Assembly: GCF_003236395.1 (NCBI RefSeq)
Contig: NZ_POUD01000082.1
Span: 1 to 32,497, forward strand
Reading direction: 5' to 3'
DNA length: 32,497 nt
From: Nonomuraea aridisoli
GTDB lineage: Bacteria; Actinomycetota; Actinomycetes; Streptosporangiales; Streptosporangiaceae
Below, one piece after another: positions 16,527 through 27,224 of the stretch (within the stretch, counting starts at the first letter, position 1; each line of letters opens with the position of its first letter). A program made the position numbers and the translations under genes. The notes beneath the pieces were generated by a model. The model was not told where the DNA came from, did not search any database, and saw only the letters and a list, made by a program, of their open reading frames with translations.

Positions 16527-18470
16527 TTGTCCTACGACGCTAGCTCAATCACCGTACTCGAGGGGCTTGAGGCGGTCCGCAAGCGCCCGGGTATGTATAT
16601 CGGCTCCACCGGCGAGCGAGGTCTGCACCACCTGGTCTACGAGATCGTGGACAACGCGGTGGACGAGGCCCTGGCCGGCTACGCCACCAGGATCGACATC
16701 ACACTGCTGGCCGACGGCGGCGTCCGTGTGGTCGACGACGGGCGCGGCATCCCCACCGGCATCCACCCGGTGGAGAAGCGATCCGCCGTCGAGGTCGTGC
16801 TGACCACGCTGCACGCGGGCGGAAAGTTCGACAGCCAGTCCTACGCGGTCTCCGGCGGCCTCCACGGCGTCGGCTCGGCCGTCGTCAACGCGCTGTCCAC
16901 CGCCATGGACGTCGAGATCAAGCAGAACGGCCACTACTGGCGCCAGCGCTACGAGATGTCCAAGCCGGTCGCTCCGCTGGCCAAGGGCGAGGCGGCCGAC
17001 GACACGGGCACCTCGATCACGTTCTGGCCCGACCCCGACGTCTTCGAGACCACGGCCTGGAACTACGAGACGCTCTCGCGGCGGTTCCAGGAGATGGCCT
17101 TCCTCAACAAGGGCCTGACGATCACCTTCACCGACGAGCGTCCCGAATACGTCAACGGTGAGCCGACCACCGTGACGTACTGCTACCAGGGCGGCCTGGC
17201 CGACTTCGTCCAGCACCTCAACACCAAGAAGGAGCCGGCGCACGCGTCGATCGTCTCCTTCGAGGAGGAGGGCGACGGCATCGCGGTCGAGATCGCCATG
17301 CAGTGGAACAACTCGTTCTCCGAGTCCGTCTACACCTTCGCCAACACGATCAACACCGCGGAGGGCGGCACCCACGAGGAGGGCTTCCGCGCGGCGCTGA
17401 CGTCGATCGTCAACCGCTACGCGCGCGAGCAGAAGTTCCTCAAGGAGGGCAAGGACGACAACCTCACCGGTGAGGACGTGCGCGAGGGGCTGACCGCGAT
17501 CATCTCGGTCAAGCTCTCCGACCCCCAGTTCGAGGGTCAGACCAAGACCAAGCTGGGCAACACCGAGGCCAAGTCGTTCGTCCAGAAGGCCTGCAACGAC
17601 CATCTGCGCGACTGGTTCGAGCGCAACCCCGGCGAGGCCAAGGACATCATCAACAAGTCGCTGCAGGCCTCGCGCGCCCGCATCGCCGCGCGCCAGGCCC
17701 GCGACCTGACCCGGCGCAAGTCGCTGCTCGAGTCGGGCAGCGGGCTGCCCGGCAAGCTGGCCGACTGCCAGTGGAACGACCCCGAGAAGTGCGAGCTGTT
17801 CATCGTCGAGGGCGACTCCGCCGGCGGCTCGGCCAAGGGCGGTCGCGACTCGCGTTTCCAGGCGATCCTGCCCATCCGCGGCAAGATCCTCAACGTGGAG
17901 AAGGCCCGGATCGACAAGGTGCTCAAGAACGCCGAGGTCCAGGCGCTGATCACGGCGCTCGGCACCGGCGTGCACGACGAGTTCGACATCACCAAGCTGC
18001 GCTACCACAAGGTCATCCTCATGGCCGACGCCGACGTCGACGGCCAGCACATCAACACGCTGCTGCTGACGCTGCTGTTCCGGTTCATGCGCCCGCTGAT
18101 CGAGGCCGGCCACGTCTACCTGTCGTGCCCGCCGCTCTACAAGATCAAGTGGGACCGCAAGGGCGAGGAGGCGTCGTACGCCTACTCCGACACCGAGCGC
18201 GACGCGATCATCAACGAAGGCATCGCCAACGGCCGGCCCGACCCGCGGCCGCGTGACAACGTCCAGCGCTTCAAGGGTCTGGGCGAGATGAACGCGGGGC
18301 AGCTGTGGGAGACCACGATGAACCCCGCGACGCGGCTGCTGCGCCTCGTCACGCTCGACGACGCGGCGCAGGCCGACGACCTGTTCAGTGTGCTCATGGG
18401 CGAGGACGTCGAGGCGCGGCGCGACTTCATCATCCGCAACGCGCGCGACGTCCGCTTCCTCGATGTATAG
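16527..18470 (+). CDS. gyrB: DNA gyrase subunit B
   Basis: ATPase subunit of gyrase, which introduces negative supercoils. The 647-residue product has the GHKL ATPase motifs EIVDNAVDEA, DDGRGIPTGIHP and GGLHGVGSAVVNALS, then the TOPRIM elements EGDSAGGSAKGGRD and MADADVDGQH. The conserved PIRGKILNVEKAR and the C-terminal QRFKGLGEMNAGQLWETTM follow. The start is a TTG with AGGAGG 9 bases upstream, placing YDASSITVLEGLEAVRKRPGMYIG at the N-terminus as in homologues. gyrA follows after 21 bases. Confidence 0.98.
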   Translation: MSYDASSITVLEGLEAVRKRPGMYIGSTGERGLHHLVYEIVDNAVDEALAGYATRIDITLLADGGVRVVDDGRGIPTGIHPVEKRSAVEVVLTTLHAGGKFDSQSYAVSGGLHGVGSAVVNALSTAMDVEIKQNGHYWRQRYEMSKPVAPLAKGEAADDTGTSITFWPDPDVFETTAWNYETLSRRFQEMAFLNKGLTITFTDERPEYVNGEPTTVTYCYQGGLADFVQHLNTKKEPAHASIVSFEEEGDGIAVEIAMQWNNSFSESVYTFANTINTAEGGTHEEGFRAALTSIVNRYAREQKFLKEGKDDNLTGEDVREGLTAIISVKLSDPQFEGQTKTKLGNTEAKSFVQKACNDHLRDWFERNPGEAKDIINKSLQASRARIAARQARDLTRRKSLLESGSGLPGKLADCQWNDPEKCELFIVEGDSAGGSAKGGRDSRFQAILPIRGKILNVEKARIDKVLKNAEVQALITALGTGVHDEFDITKLRYHKVILMADADVDGQHINTLLLTLLFRFMRPLIEAGHVYLSCPPLYKIKWDRKGEEASYAYSDTERDAIINEGIANGRPDPRPRDNVQRFKGLGEMNAGQLWETTMNPATRLLRLVTLDDAAQADDLFSVLMGEDVEARRDFIIRNARDVRFLDV

Positions 18471-18491
18471 CCAGCAGAAGGACCTTTACCT

Positions 18492-20990
<2,499 letters not shown>

Positions 20991-20993
20991 CCC

Positions 20994-21722
20994 ATGAGCG
21001 CCCAGGGTGGCTCCGCCAGGACGAAGGCTTCCGGCGCTTCCGGTAACGGGAAGCAGCCGCAGAAGCCCGCGGAAACCGAGATGTTCGACGCGGTTGACGA
21101 AGGCAAGGACGCCAAGCCCGGTCCGGGCAGGCCGGCCGCGCCTCAGGAGGACGGCAACAGGCCCAGGCCGCCGGGCCCGCCGCAGCAGGCGGCACCCCAG
21201 CACGGGCCGCCTCAGGGTCCGCCTCCTGGGCCCCAGCACGACGGCAACGAAACGGTGCGCATGCGTCCGTCGCTGGCCACCGAGGCCCCGCCGGCCGTCG
21301 AACTGCCGAAGAAGAAGTCGTCCGGCGGCGGGGGCAACCGGCTCCCCCGCAAGGCCCATCTGGTCCTGCGCCGCGTCGAGCCGTGGTCGGCCATGAAGTT
21401 CAGCTTCGTGGTCTCCCTGGTCTGCTTCGTGGTGCTGTTCGTGGCGGTCGCCGTCCTGTACGGCGTGCTGTCGGCCCTGGGCGTGTTCGACTCGGTCGTC
21501 GACCTGGTCAACCAGCTCGGACAGGGTGAGGGCGGCCAGAACTCCATCCCGATCGACATCGCCTCGTGGTTCGAGCCGGTGCGCATCCTCGGCTACACGG
21601 CCCTGATCGGGGCGGTGAACGTCGTGCTGATCACCGCTCTGGCCACACTGGGCTCGGTCATCTACAACATCGCCTCCGACCTGGTCGGCGGCGTCGAGGT
21701 GACCTTCAGCGAGGCCGAGTAG
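20994..21722 (+). CDS. DUF3566 membrane protein
   Basis: Starts 3 bases after the gyrA stop region, so it is very likely co-transcribed. The first roughly 130 of 242 residues are Pro/Gly/Gln-rich and disordered. A basic segment (RKAHLVLRRVEPWSAMKFSF) then leads into a first membrane helix (about 138-160). A loop with SWFEPVRILGYTALIGAVN and a second membrane helix follow, ending in IASDLVGGVEVTF, the DUF3566 signature. Proteins of this family sit beside gyrA across actinobacteria (Rv0007 in Mycobacterium). Its function is unknown to me; a role in cell envelope or division has been suggested for the context only. Confidence 0.9.
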   Translation: MSAQGGSARTKASGASGNGKQPQKPAETEMFDAVDEGKDAKPGPGRPAAPQEDGNRPRPPGPPQQAAPQHGPPQGPPPGPQHDGNETVRMRPSLATEAPPAVELPKKKSSGGGGNRLPRKAHLVLRRVEPWSAMKFSFVVSLVCFVVLFVAVAVLYGVLSALGVFDSVVDLVNQLGQGEGGQNSIPIDIASWFEPVRILGYTALIGAVNVVLITALATLGSVIYNIASDLVGGVEVTFSEAE

Positions 21723-21730
21723 GCCGGGCC

Positions 21731-21765
21731 GCTCGCGCCGTACGAGATGGCGGTACGGCGCGAGC
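21731..21765 (+). terminator. hairpin after the gyrA-DUF3566 unit
   Basis: Perfect 13-bp arms GCTCGCGCCGTAC / GTACGGCGCGAGC with a 9-base loop, 8 bases after the DUF3566 stop. No U tract follows, as is common for terminators in high-GC actinobacteria. Confidence 0.75.
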
Positions 21766-21851
21766 AGCCTGCCAGAGGCGGTAAGCTTTTCTTCGTCCGA
21801 GCAACCGGTTCGCCTCAAAGGGGCGGATGCGATAACGTTCGGTGTGCGTGC

Positions 21852-21925
21852 GGGGCTATAGCTCAGACGGTTAGAGCGCTTCCCTGATAAGGAAGAGGTC
21901 CCAGGTTCAAGTCCTGGTAGCCCCA
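21852..21925 (+). tRNA. tRNA-Ile (GAT)
   Basis: A 74-base cloverleaf. The acceptor stem GGGGCTA pairs with TAGCCCC, the D arm is GCTCAGACGGTTAGAGC, the anticodon loop CTGATAA gives GAT (21886-21888), and the T arm is CCAGGTTCAAGTCCTGG. The CCA end is not encoded. Its place just downstream of gyrA is conserved; no tRNA-Ala follows within the window. Confidence 0.97.
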
Positions 21926-21935
21926 CCTAGTTCAG

Positions 21936-21968
21936 AGGCCATTTCCGAAGATCGGGAGTGGCCTTTTT
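21936..21968 (+). terminator. rho-independent terminator after tRNA-Ile
   Basis: AGGCCATTTCCG and CGGGAGTGGCCT pair over 12 positions (two G-U wobbles in the RNA) around a 5-base loop, followed by TTTT. This is a classic intrinsic terminator, beginning 11 bases after the tRNA. Confidence 0.9.
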
Positions 21969-22146
21969 GATGTCCGACTGCGGTTCGCGAGTTCGGTGGC
22001 GTCGTTCGTGATCTCGGGCGAAGTGCGTCTCGGCGGATCGGCCTCGACTGGGTTACGCTGGAACCGTCTGGGGGGCCTCGAAGCCGGCGGTCTCCTCAGG
22101 GAGCCCCTACCGGCTGAGGTAGGCCAACGTGGAGGGCTTCCACTCG

Positions 22147-22296
22147 ATGCAGGAGTTCATCGAAAGTGCCGGCGACCTCGCCAGTCTCCTCGGGCTGATC
22201 GGCAGTATCCCCGGTACGGTCATCGCACTGCGCCAGCTCAAGAACCGGCAGCGCTGCAAGCAGTGCACCACCCCTGTGAGCGACGACGACGAGTAG
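22147..22296 (+). CDS. 49-residue hypothetical CxxC mini-protein
   Basis: A short frame preceded by GGAGGG 10 bases upstream of its ATG; 42 of 49 codons end in G or C, as in real genes here. The product has an amphipathic/hydrophobic stretch (about residues 11-28: DLASLLGLIGSIPGTVIAL), a basic linker, one CxxC pair (RCKQC) and an acidic tail (SDDDE). It may sit on a membrane. A GTG 18 bases upstream is an alternative start. After its TAG the same frame stays open and reads another hydrophobic segment up to about 22390, so it could be the front of a longer, nonsense-interrupted gene. I do not recognise the family. Confidence 0.5.
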   Translation: MQEFIESAGDLASLLGLIGSIPGTVIALRQLKNRQRCKQCTTPVSDDDE

Positions 22297-22457
22297 GCGC
22301 TGCGCCCTACGGCGAAGTCGTGGGGCGCAGCTGCCGCTTCGGTGGTCATCGCCGCGGCGAGCGCACCGGCGGCTTTCGCGTTCATGCTCGCCCGTGACAC
22401 CGCAGGCGCTCCGGCCGTACTCGTCGCCGGCCGTCCGCTCGTCCCGATCGACTGCAG

Positions 22458-23030
22458 TCATTCCGGGTCGGGGAGATCGACGGGTGGGCCGATCGGGGGG
22501 TCGGTGGCCAGGGTGTGGGCGGCGCCGAGGATGGTGAGGATCGTCCCCACGGCCTGGGGTGCGCACTCGTACTCGCCGCGCCGCCGTTGGATGATCAGCC
22601 TGGCGCTCTGCAGTGCGCGCAGGTGGTGATAGAGCTGGCCGCTGGTGGTCTGCTCGCCGTCTCCGCCGAGGGACTCCTGCAGCTCGGCAGAGCTGCACCG
22701 GCCGCGGCGGATGAGTGTGCCGAGCAGCTCCAGCCGGGGCCGGCTGGCGAGGGACTCCAGGAGGTCGGCGGCCGGCGTCCAGTCGGCCGACAGCAGCTCG
22801 GCGAGGGAGACCTCCCTTGTCCAGAGGTTCTCGCCGCTGGTCAACAGTGCGGCTCCGACGTAGCCCACCGTCCCGAGCTCGTCCTTCGTCTCCGCCTGGC
22901 GGCGCATCTGGGCGAGCACCTTCATCAGGGATGGCGAGTCCGGCGGGCGTGGTGGGGGGTCGGCGGCGTCCAACCGGTTTTCCAGCCGGGCGATCCGGCG
23001 CTCGAGATCGGCGAGTCTGTCCTCGCTCAC
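22458..23030 (-). CDS. ArsR-like winged-helix transcriptional regulator
   Basis: 190 residues. The N-terminus is a heptad-like coiled coil (DRLADLERRIARLENRLDA). A linker follows, then an ArsR-type winged helix at about 90-150 (SRPRLELLGTLIRRGRCSSAELQES, SGQLYHHLRALQSARLIIQRRRGEYE). None of the classical metal-binding Cys clusters is evident, so a metal ligand is not supported. The GTG start has AGGAGAG just upstream. A large dyad-symmetric site lies between this gene and the upstream hydrolase gene on the same strand, suggesting autoregulation. Its ligand and other targets are unknown. Confidence 0.85.
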   Translation of the reverse strand: MSEDRLADLERRIARLENRLDAADPPPRPPDSPSLMKVLAQMRRQAETKDELGTVGYVGAALLTSGENLWTREVSLAELLSADWTPAADLLESLASRPRLELLGTLIRRGRCSSAELQESLGGDGEQTTSGQLYHHLRALQSARLIIQRRRGEYECAPQAVGTILTILGAAHTLATDPPIGPPVDLPDPE

Positions 23031-23037
23031 GGCACTC

Positions 23038-23073
23038 TCCTACGTTCTTTCGTATTTACGACGTAGCGTAGGA
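23038..23073. promoter_or_regulatory. nested dyad operator before the ArsR-like gene
   Basis: Outer arms TCCTACG / CGTAGGA (7 bp, perfect) and inner arms TCGTA-TT-TACGA (5 bp, perfect) share the same centre at 23055.5, giving a 36-bp dyad. It lies 8 bases upstream of the start codon, in an AT-richer pocket. Probably the binding site of the regulator itself. Confidence 0.65.
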
Positions 23074-23115
23074 AGTAGAGGCGGGTATGGCAATGCCAGC
23101 GGCGTGAAGCGGCCC

Positions 23116-24225
23116 TCAAGCACGCCGGAGGGTGAGGGTTCGCAGGTCTACAGCGTCGGCCATGGCTTGGGCGCCTTTGTCGTTGAGGTGCATGCCGTCG
23201 CCGACGTCGAGGGTGGGGTGGATGTGGTCGGGGGCTTCGGGGTTCTCGACGGCTCGGGCCACGTCGAAGACGGCGTCGAAGGTGTCGGTGGTGCGAATCC
23301 AGTCGTTCACCTGGCGTCGGGTGGCGAGGCCCTCGGGGGTGCTGATCCCGGGGTGGACGGCGCCGGCGAAGGGGCCGATGGTGGCGGCGAGGATCTTCAG
23401 TCCGGCCTGGTGGGCGCGGTGCGCCAGGGTCGTGAAGCCCTCGATGAGGGCGTCGGCGGTGGCGGGGGGCTCGCCGGAGAGGCCGGGCAGGCCGAGGTCG
23501 TTGATGCCGAAGTGCACCAGCACGTGGGTGACGCCCGGGATCGAGAGGACGTCACGGTCGAAGCGGGCCAGGGCGTGCTCGCCGACCTCGTCCTTCAGCA
23601 GGCGGTTTCCGGAGATGCCCTGGTTGACGACCCATCCGTGCTGGAGGCGGCGGTTGAGGAAGTCCACGGAGCGGTTGTCGGCTCCGGTGGTGGAGCCGAC
23701 TCCTTCGAACCAGGAGTCGCCGAACGCCACGGCGATCGCGGTGTCGTCCGGGGCGAGCACGTCGACGCCTGAGACGTAGAACCTGGCGTCGGCCTGCTCG
23801 GCCTCGGGGAGGGTGGGAGAGGTGACGTGGTTGCCGCGGGCTATGTGGGCGGTCTGCATGGGTCTGTGGGAGTAGGTGGCCAGGCCCGTCGGCTCGGGGA
23901 GGTAGAGGCTGAGGTGCAGGTCGGCGCCGGGGTTGACGGGCAGGTGGGCCGGGTCGCTGACGGCTTCCTCCCCTGGTGGGATGGTGAGGCTCTCGGCGCC
24001 GTCGAAGGTGAGGGTGGCCCGCCCGCGGTCGGTGGCGGCCGATGCGGCGGCGATGGTCAAGGGCGTGCGGCCGTAGCGGTTCGTCAGGCGTACGCGGAGG
24101 AGTTCTCCTCCCCCGGCCATGTGGAGCGCCTGACGCAGGGTCTGGTCGGCGAAGCCGCGTGGTTCGGTGAGCTGGATGTGCTCGTAGGGGCTGATCACCG
24201 CGCTGCGGAAACCGGCTGTCCACAT
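23116..24225 (-). CDS. SGNH/GDSL-family hydrolase
   Basis: A 369-residue esterase/lipase-like enzyme. Block I is FGDSW (Ser171), block II GISGNR (203-208), block III GIND (240-243) and block V DGMHLNDKG (Asp343, His346), completing the SGNH set. The N-terminal roughly 150 residues form a beta-rich accessory domain as in actinobacterial SGNH hydrolases of this size. No signal peptide is visible, so it is probably cytoplasmic. The ATG has GGAGAG 6 bases upstream. It follows the oxidoreductase gene by 66 bases on the same strand, probably one transcript. The substrate is unknown. Confidence 0.9.
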   Translation of the reverse strand: MWTAGFRSAVISPYEHIQLTEPRGFADQTLRQALHMAGGGELLRVRLTNRYGRTPLTIAAASAATDRGRATLTFDGAESLTIPPGEEAVSDPAHLPVNPGADLHLSLYLPEPTGLATYSHRPMQTAHIARGNHVTSPTLPEAEQADARFYVSGVDVLAPDDTAIAVAFGDSWFEGVGSTTGADNRSVDFLNRRLQHGWVVNQGISGNRLLKDEVGEHALARFDRDVLSIPGVTHVLVHFGINDLGLPGLSGEPPATADALIEGFTTLAHRAHQAGLKILAATIGPFAGAVHPGISTPEGLATRRQVNDWIRTTDTFDAVFDVARAVENPEAPDHIHPTLDVGDGMHLNDKGAQAMADAVDLRTLTLRRA

Positions 24226-24291
24226 GATGTTCTCTCCATTCGGTGCACAACGGTGGGCGAAGTCTGATCTGGGTGAGGTGTGCGGCGCTGG

Positions 24292-25209
24292 TCAGGGCTT
24301 GAGCACGTAGCGACCGCGTACGCCGCCCTTGGCCATGGCCCGGTGGGCGTGGGCGACGTCGTCGAGCGGCATGCTCGCGTGCACCCGGGCCGGCAGCTCG
24401 CCGGACGCGGTACGGGCGAGCAGGCCGCCCAGTCGAGGGCCGTCGGGGTGCGCCACCACGACGGCCACGGTGATCCCACGTTCCGAGGCCGGCTTGGCGC
24501 TCGGCTGGACGCCGACGAAGGCCCCGCCGTCGCGGACGAGGGCAAGGCCCCGCTCCTGCAGCGCCGCACCGTCGGCGACCGCGTCCCAGCCCGGCTCGGC
24601 GTCCGTGGTGAACTCGGCGCCGAGGCCGCGTACGAACTGCTCGTCCTCGGCCCTGGCCAGGCCGGTCACCTGCCAGCCGCGGTCGGGCGCGAGCGCGGCG
24701 ACGTACCCTCCGACCGCGCCGGCCGCGCCGGTCACCAGCAGCCGGTTGCCGTCGGCGGGCGCGTCGCCGAGCAGGTCGAGGAGTTGAACGGCGGCCAGCC
24801 CGTTGAGGGGCACCGTCGACGCCGTGACCAGGTCCAGCCCGTCGGGAACGACGGCGAGGTCGGCGGCCGATGCGACGAGCTGCTCGGCGTAGGTGCCGAA
24901 GTCGCGGTCGAAGCCGCTCACCAGGCCGGCGACCCGGGTGCCGGCGGCCAGGTCCACGCCGGGGCCGGTGGCGACGACGGTGCCGGCGAAGTCCCAGCCC
25001 AGGCCGGTGCGTTCGGGCTGGTCGATCAGCCCCATGGTGTGGAAGAGGCCGCGCGCGACCCCGAGGTCCACGGGGTTGACCGGCGCGGCGGCGATCTGGA
25101 CCCGGACCTCGCCGGGCCCGGGCTCGACGAGGGGAACGTCGATGATCTCGATCGAGTCGGGTCCGCCCGGGACGCGGACGACGGCGGTGCGGAAGGTAGA
25201 GCTGCCCAT
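24292..25209 (-). CDS. MDR-family NADPH:quinone oxidoreductase-like enzyme
   Basis: 305-residue zinc-independent medium-chain dehydrogenase/reductase. The N-terminal GroES-like half includes AAPVNPVDLGVARG and GWDFAGTVVATGPGV. The Rossmann half has the nucleotide motif GAAGAVGG (161-168). No zinc-ligand cysteines are seen, as in quinone oxidoreductases. It is divergently transcribed from an HxlR-type regulator across a 115-base gap with a perfect palindrome, a common arrangement for electrophile- or quinone-inducible reductases. It is probably repressed by that regulator and co-transcribed with the SGNH hydrolase. Confidence 0.9.
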   Translation of the reverse strand: MGSSTFRTAVVRVPGGPDSIEIIDVPLVEPGPGEVRVQIAAAPVNPVDLGVARGLFHTMGLIDQPERTGLGWDFAGTVVATGPGVDLAAGTRVAGLVSGFDRDFGTYAEQLVASAADLAVVPDGLDLVTASTVPLNGLAAVQLLDLLGDAPADGNRLLVTGAAGAVGGYVAALAPDRGWQVTGLARAEDEQFVRGLGAEFTTDAEPGWDAVADGAALQERGLALVRDGGAFVGVQPSAKPASERGITVAVVVAHPDGPRLGGLLARTASGELPARVHASMPLDDVAHAHRAMAKGGVRGRYVLKP

Positions 25210-25275
25210 GGTGACGCTCCTTGTATCGGGTGGTTGTGCTGCACCACCCTGGAAGGGTTACTCTCCAATGGGAAG

Positions 25276-25295
25276 TACGCACTTCGAAGTGCGTA
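25276..25295. promoter_or_regulatory. perfect 20-bp palindrome, likely HxlR operator
   Basis: TACGCACTTCGAAGTGCGTA lies 29 bases before the regulator's ATG and 66 before the oxidoreductase's ATG. Its place between divergent genes, and the outer TAC/GTA ends reminiscent of HxlR-family sites, make it the likely shared operator. Confidence 0.75.
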
Positions 25296-25324
25296 GGTCA
25301 CCCCTCGGTAGGAAGGAGCGGTCG

Positions 25325-25768
25325 ATGCCGACGATGACGGCGGCCCAGCAGCGGGCACAGGCCAAGCTCGACTACGACGCGTTCCTGGCGGGCTGCCCCA
25401 GTCGCCGGCTGCTCGACCGGATCTCCGACAAGTGGGTCGCGCTGGTCCTGGCCGCGCTCGGCAGCGACGGCCCGCACCGTCCCGGGGCCGACGGCGTCGG
25501 CGAGCCGCGGTCGATGCGCTACTCCGAGCTGGCCCGCCGGCTGGCCGGGATCAGCCAGAAGATGCTCACCCAGACGCTGCGCTCCCTGGAGCGCGACGGC
25601 CTGATCACCCGCACCGTGACGCCGACCGTGCCGGTCACCGTCACCTACGAGCTGACCGAGCTCGGCCTCTCGCTCCACGACCTCATGCGCGGCGTCAAGG
25701 AATGGGCCGAGGCGCACATGGACGAGGTGCTCTCCAATCGCGAGGCATACGACACCCGTGTCGACTGA
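25325..25768 (+). CDS. HxlR-family transcriptional regulator
   Basis: 147 residues with the HxlR winged helix: GCPSRRLLDRISDKWVALVL, RYSELARRLAGISQKMLTQTLRSLERDGLI and YELTELGLSL. Cys24 in the GCP motif is the family's conserved N-terminal cysteine, which in YodB/HypR-type members senses electrophiles or oxidants. A longer than usual Gly/Pro insert (about 47-63) lies between the first helices and the HTH. AAGGAG is 6 bases before the ATG. It opposes the quinone-oxidoreductase-like gene, so redox or quinone sensing is a fair inference. Confidence 0.92.
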   Translation: MPTMTAAQQRAQAKLDYDAFLAGCPSRRLLDRISDKWVALVLAALGSDGPHRPGADGVGEPRSMRYSELARRLAGISQKMLTQTLRSLERDGLITRTVTPTVPVTVTYELTELGLSLHDLMRGVKEWAEAHMDEVLSNREAYDTRVD

Positions 25769-25801
25769 ACGCCGCCGGTGAGGCGGTGACTGGATCGACG
25801 G

Positions 25802-27055
25802 TTAGGAGCAGCGGGTGCGGGGGCGTTCCAGGTTGGTCACCAGGCGGTCGAGCAGCGCGGGGTCGGTGGGCAGCGCGCCGTGGTTCACGCCCGGGTTGTC
25901 GGTCAGGCTGAAACGGTGGCAGCGCATGGCCCGCCAGACCAGGATGGCGGTGTTGGTGATGTCCTCCTGGTTGCCGTCGCCGCCCCGGTAGATGAACCGG
26001 TCGGGGTCGGCGATCTGCCCGATGGCCAGGTTCTCCAGCCGGGCGCCGACGTTCGTCGGCAGGCCGGAGCCCCGCTCCCCGTAGACGTCGACGTTCGGGA
26101 ACGACCGGCGGTCGGCGAACTTGACGAAGCCGATGTAGTGGTCGGCGAGCCGCCTGGCCGTGCGCAGCCTGGCGTCGGCGAACAGGCGCGGGTAGTCGCG
26201 CGGGGTGTACGAGCGGCCCGTCGAGGAGTCGTGGACGACCACCTCGCGGTCGCCGAAGACCGCCGGGTCGGCGGCGCTCATGTAGGTCGAGGGGGCGCTC
26301 TGGTACATCAGCGCGCTGCTGCGCGCGTTCGCCCTGGTCGTGGGGTAGCCGAAGTCACGGACGTTCTGGCCGGTGAACATCAGCGAGTACATCGAGCCCT
26401 GCCCCGGCATGTTGCCCGCGATCGGGGTGAAACCGTGGATGTACCTGTCGCGCCACGCCTGGCTGGAGTGCGTGAGCAGGTACTGCGCGTACAGCGGGCC
26501 GTTGGAGTGGCCGACCAGGTGCACCGGCCGGTCGCCGTTGTCGCGGTAGGTCTCCTCGATGAGTTCGCGGGTTCGCTCGAGGAAGCCGCCCATGTCGGGG
26601 GTGAGCCGGGCGTCGTACCCGGCGACCCGGATGTCCTTGTCCCGCTTGTATCCGGCCTCCTCCAGCCTGCGATACATCGCCTGGTAGTACGGCGCGCTGC
26701 CGGTGCTGCCGTAGTCCATGATCTCGACGGTGACGCCGGGCTGCTCGGAGAAGCGCGCCGGCATCGGCACCGACGGGTCGTGGCGGTAACGCAGCGTGAG
26801 CAGCTTGTCCTGGCAGACCTGGCTGAACCTGCTCGGCTGGTCGTTCTGGAACCAGTCCTGGAAGGTGCCCGAGCGCGGGCAGCCGGGCGCGGTCCTCTGG
26901 TCGCGTACGCTCACCAGGAGCTTGGTGAAGTGGAACGCGGGGAACAGCACGACGGGGGTTTTCGCCGGCGGCTGAGGGGGCCTGGCCGGGCCCGCGAACA
27001 ACCCCAGCGGAAGCAGCGCCGCGATGACACCGTGCATGTGGCGGCCACCCACCAT
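25802..27055 (-). CDS. secreted LCAT-like acyltransferase/lipase
   Basis: 417-residue alpha/beta hydrolase of the lecithin:cholesterol acyltransferase type. An N-terminal hydrophobic stretch (about residues 8-22, VIAALLPLGLFAGPA) looks like a signal peptide. PVVLFPAF is the first core strand. The nucleophile elbow is GHSNG (Ser184), Asp in GGDGNQ may be the acid, and His in NPGVNHGAL is near the end. Several cysteines could form disulphides, fitting export. GGGG lies a few bases upstream of the ATG; an ATG at 27037 is an alternative. It converges on the HxlR gene with 33 bases between. The lipid substrate is unknown. Confidence 0.85.
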   Translation of the reverse strand: MVGGRHMHGVIAALLPLGLFAGPARPPQPPAKTPVVLFPAFHFTKLLVSVRDQRTAPGCPRSGTFQDWFQNDQPSRFSQVCQDKLLTLRYRHDPSVPMPARFSEQPGVTVEIMDYGSTGSAPYYQAMYRRLEEAGYKRDKDIRVAGYDARLTPDMGGFLERTRELIEETYRDNGDRPVHLVGHSNGPLYAQYLLTHSSQAWRDRYIHGFTPIAGNMPGQGSMYSLMFTGQNVRDFGYPTTRANARSSALMYQSAPSTYMSAADPAVFGDREVVVHDSSTGRSYTPRDYPRLFADARLRTARRLADHYIGFVKFADRRSFPNVDVYGERGSGLPTNVGARLENLAIGQIADPDRFIYRGGDGNQEDITNTAILVWRAMRCHRFSLTDNPGVNHGALPTDPALLDRLVTNLERPRTRCS

Positions 27056-27224
27056 CGGAACCCCCTGAAGAGATCGTCACCCATGATCACGCTCTGTGAC
27101 ATCTCAAGGTAGTCCTGTTGTCCGGCTGTGGGTGGGAGCGGCGCCGCTGGTGTGTCCCGCGGCACCCCGTCGCTCGGCCTGGGCGCGGGAGGGAGCAGCG
27201 GGCAGGATGGCAGGGGTGGGGCGA

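Noticed and set aside
16545..18113. 522-codon minus-strand frame opposite gyrB
   Set aside because: Antisense shadow of gyrB; no ribosome site or family resemblance.
22342..22629. plus-strand frame after the mini-gene running into the ArsR-like gene
   Set aside because: Its second half is antisense to the regulator; only the first hydrophobic part is of interest and is covered in the mini-gene finding.
23552..25282. 576-codon minus-strand frame across the SGNH and oxidoreductase genes
   Set aside because: Arg/Pro-rich out-of-frame reading of two real genes on the same strand.
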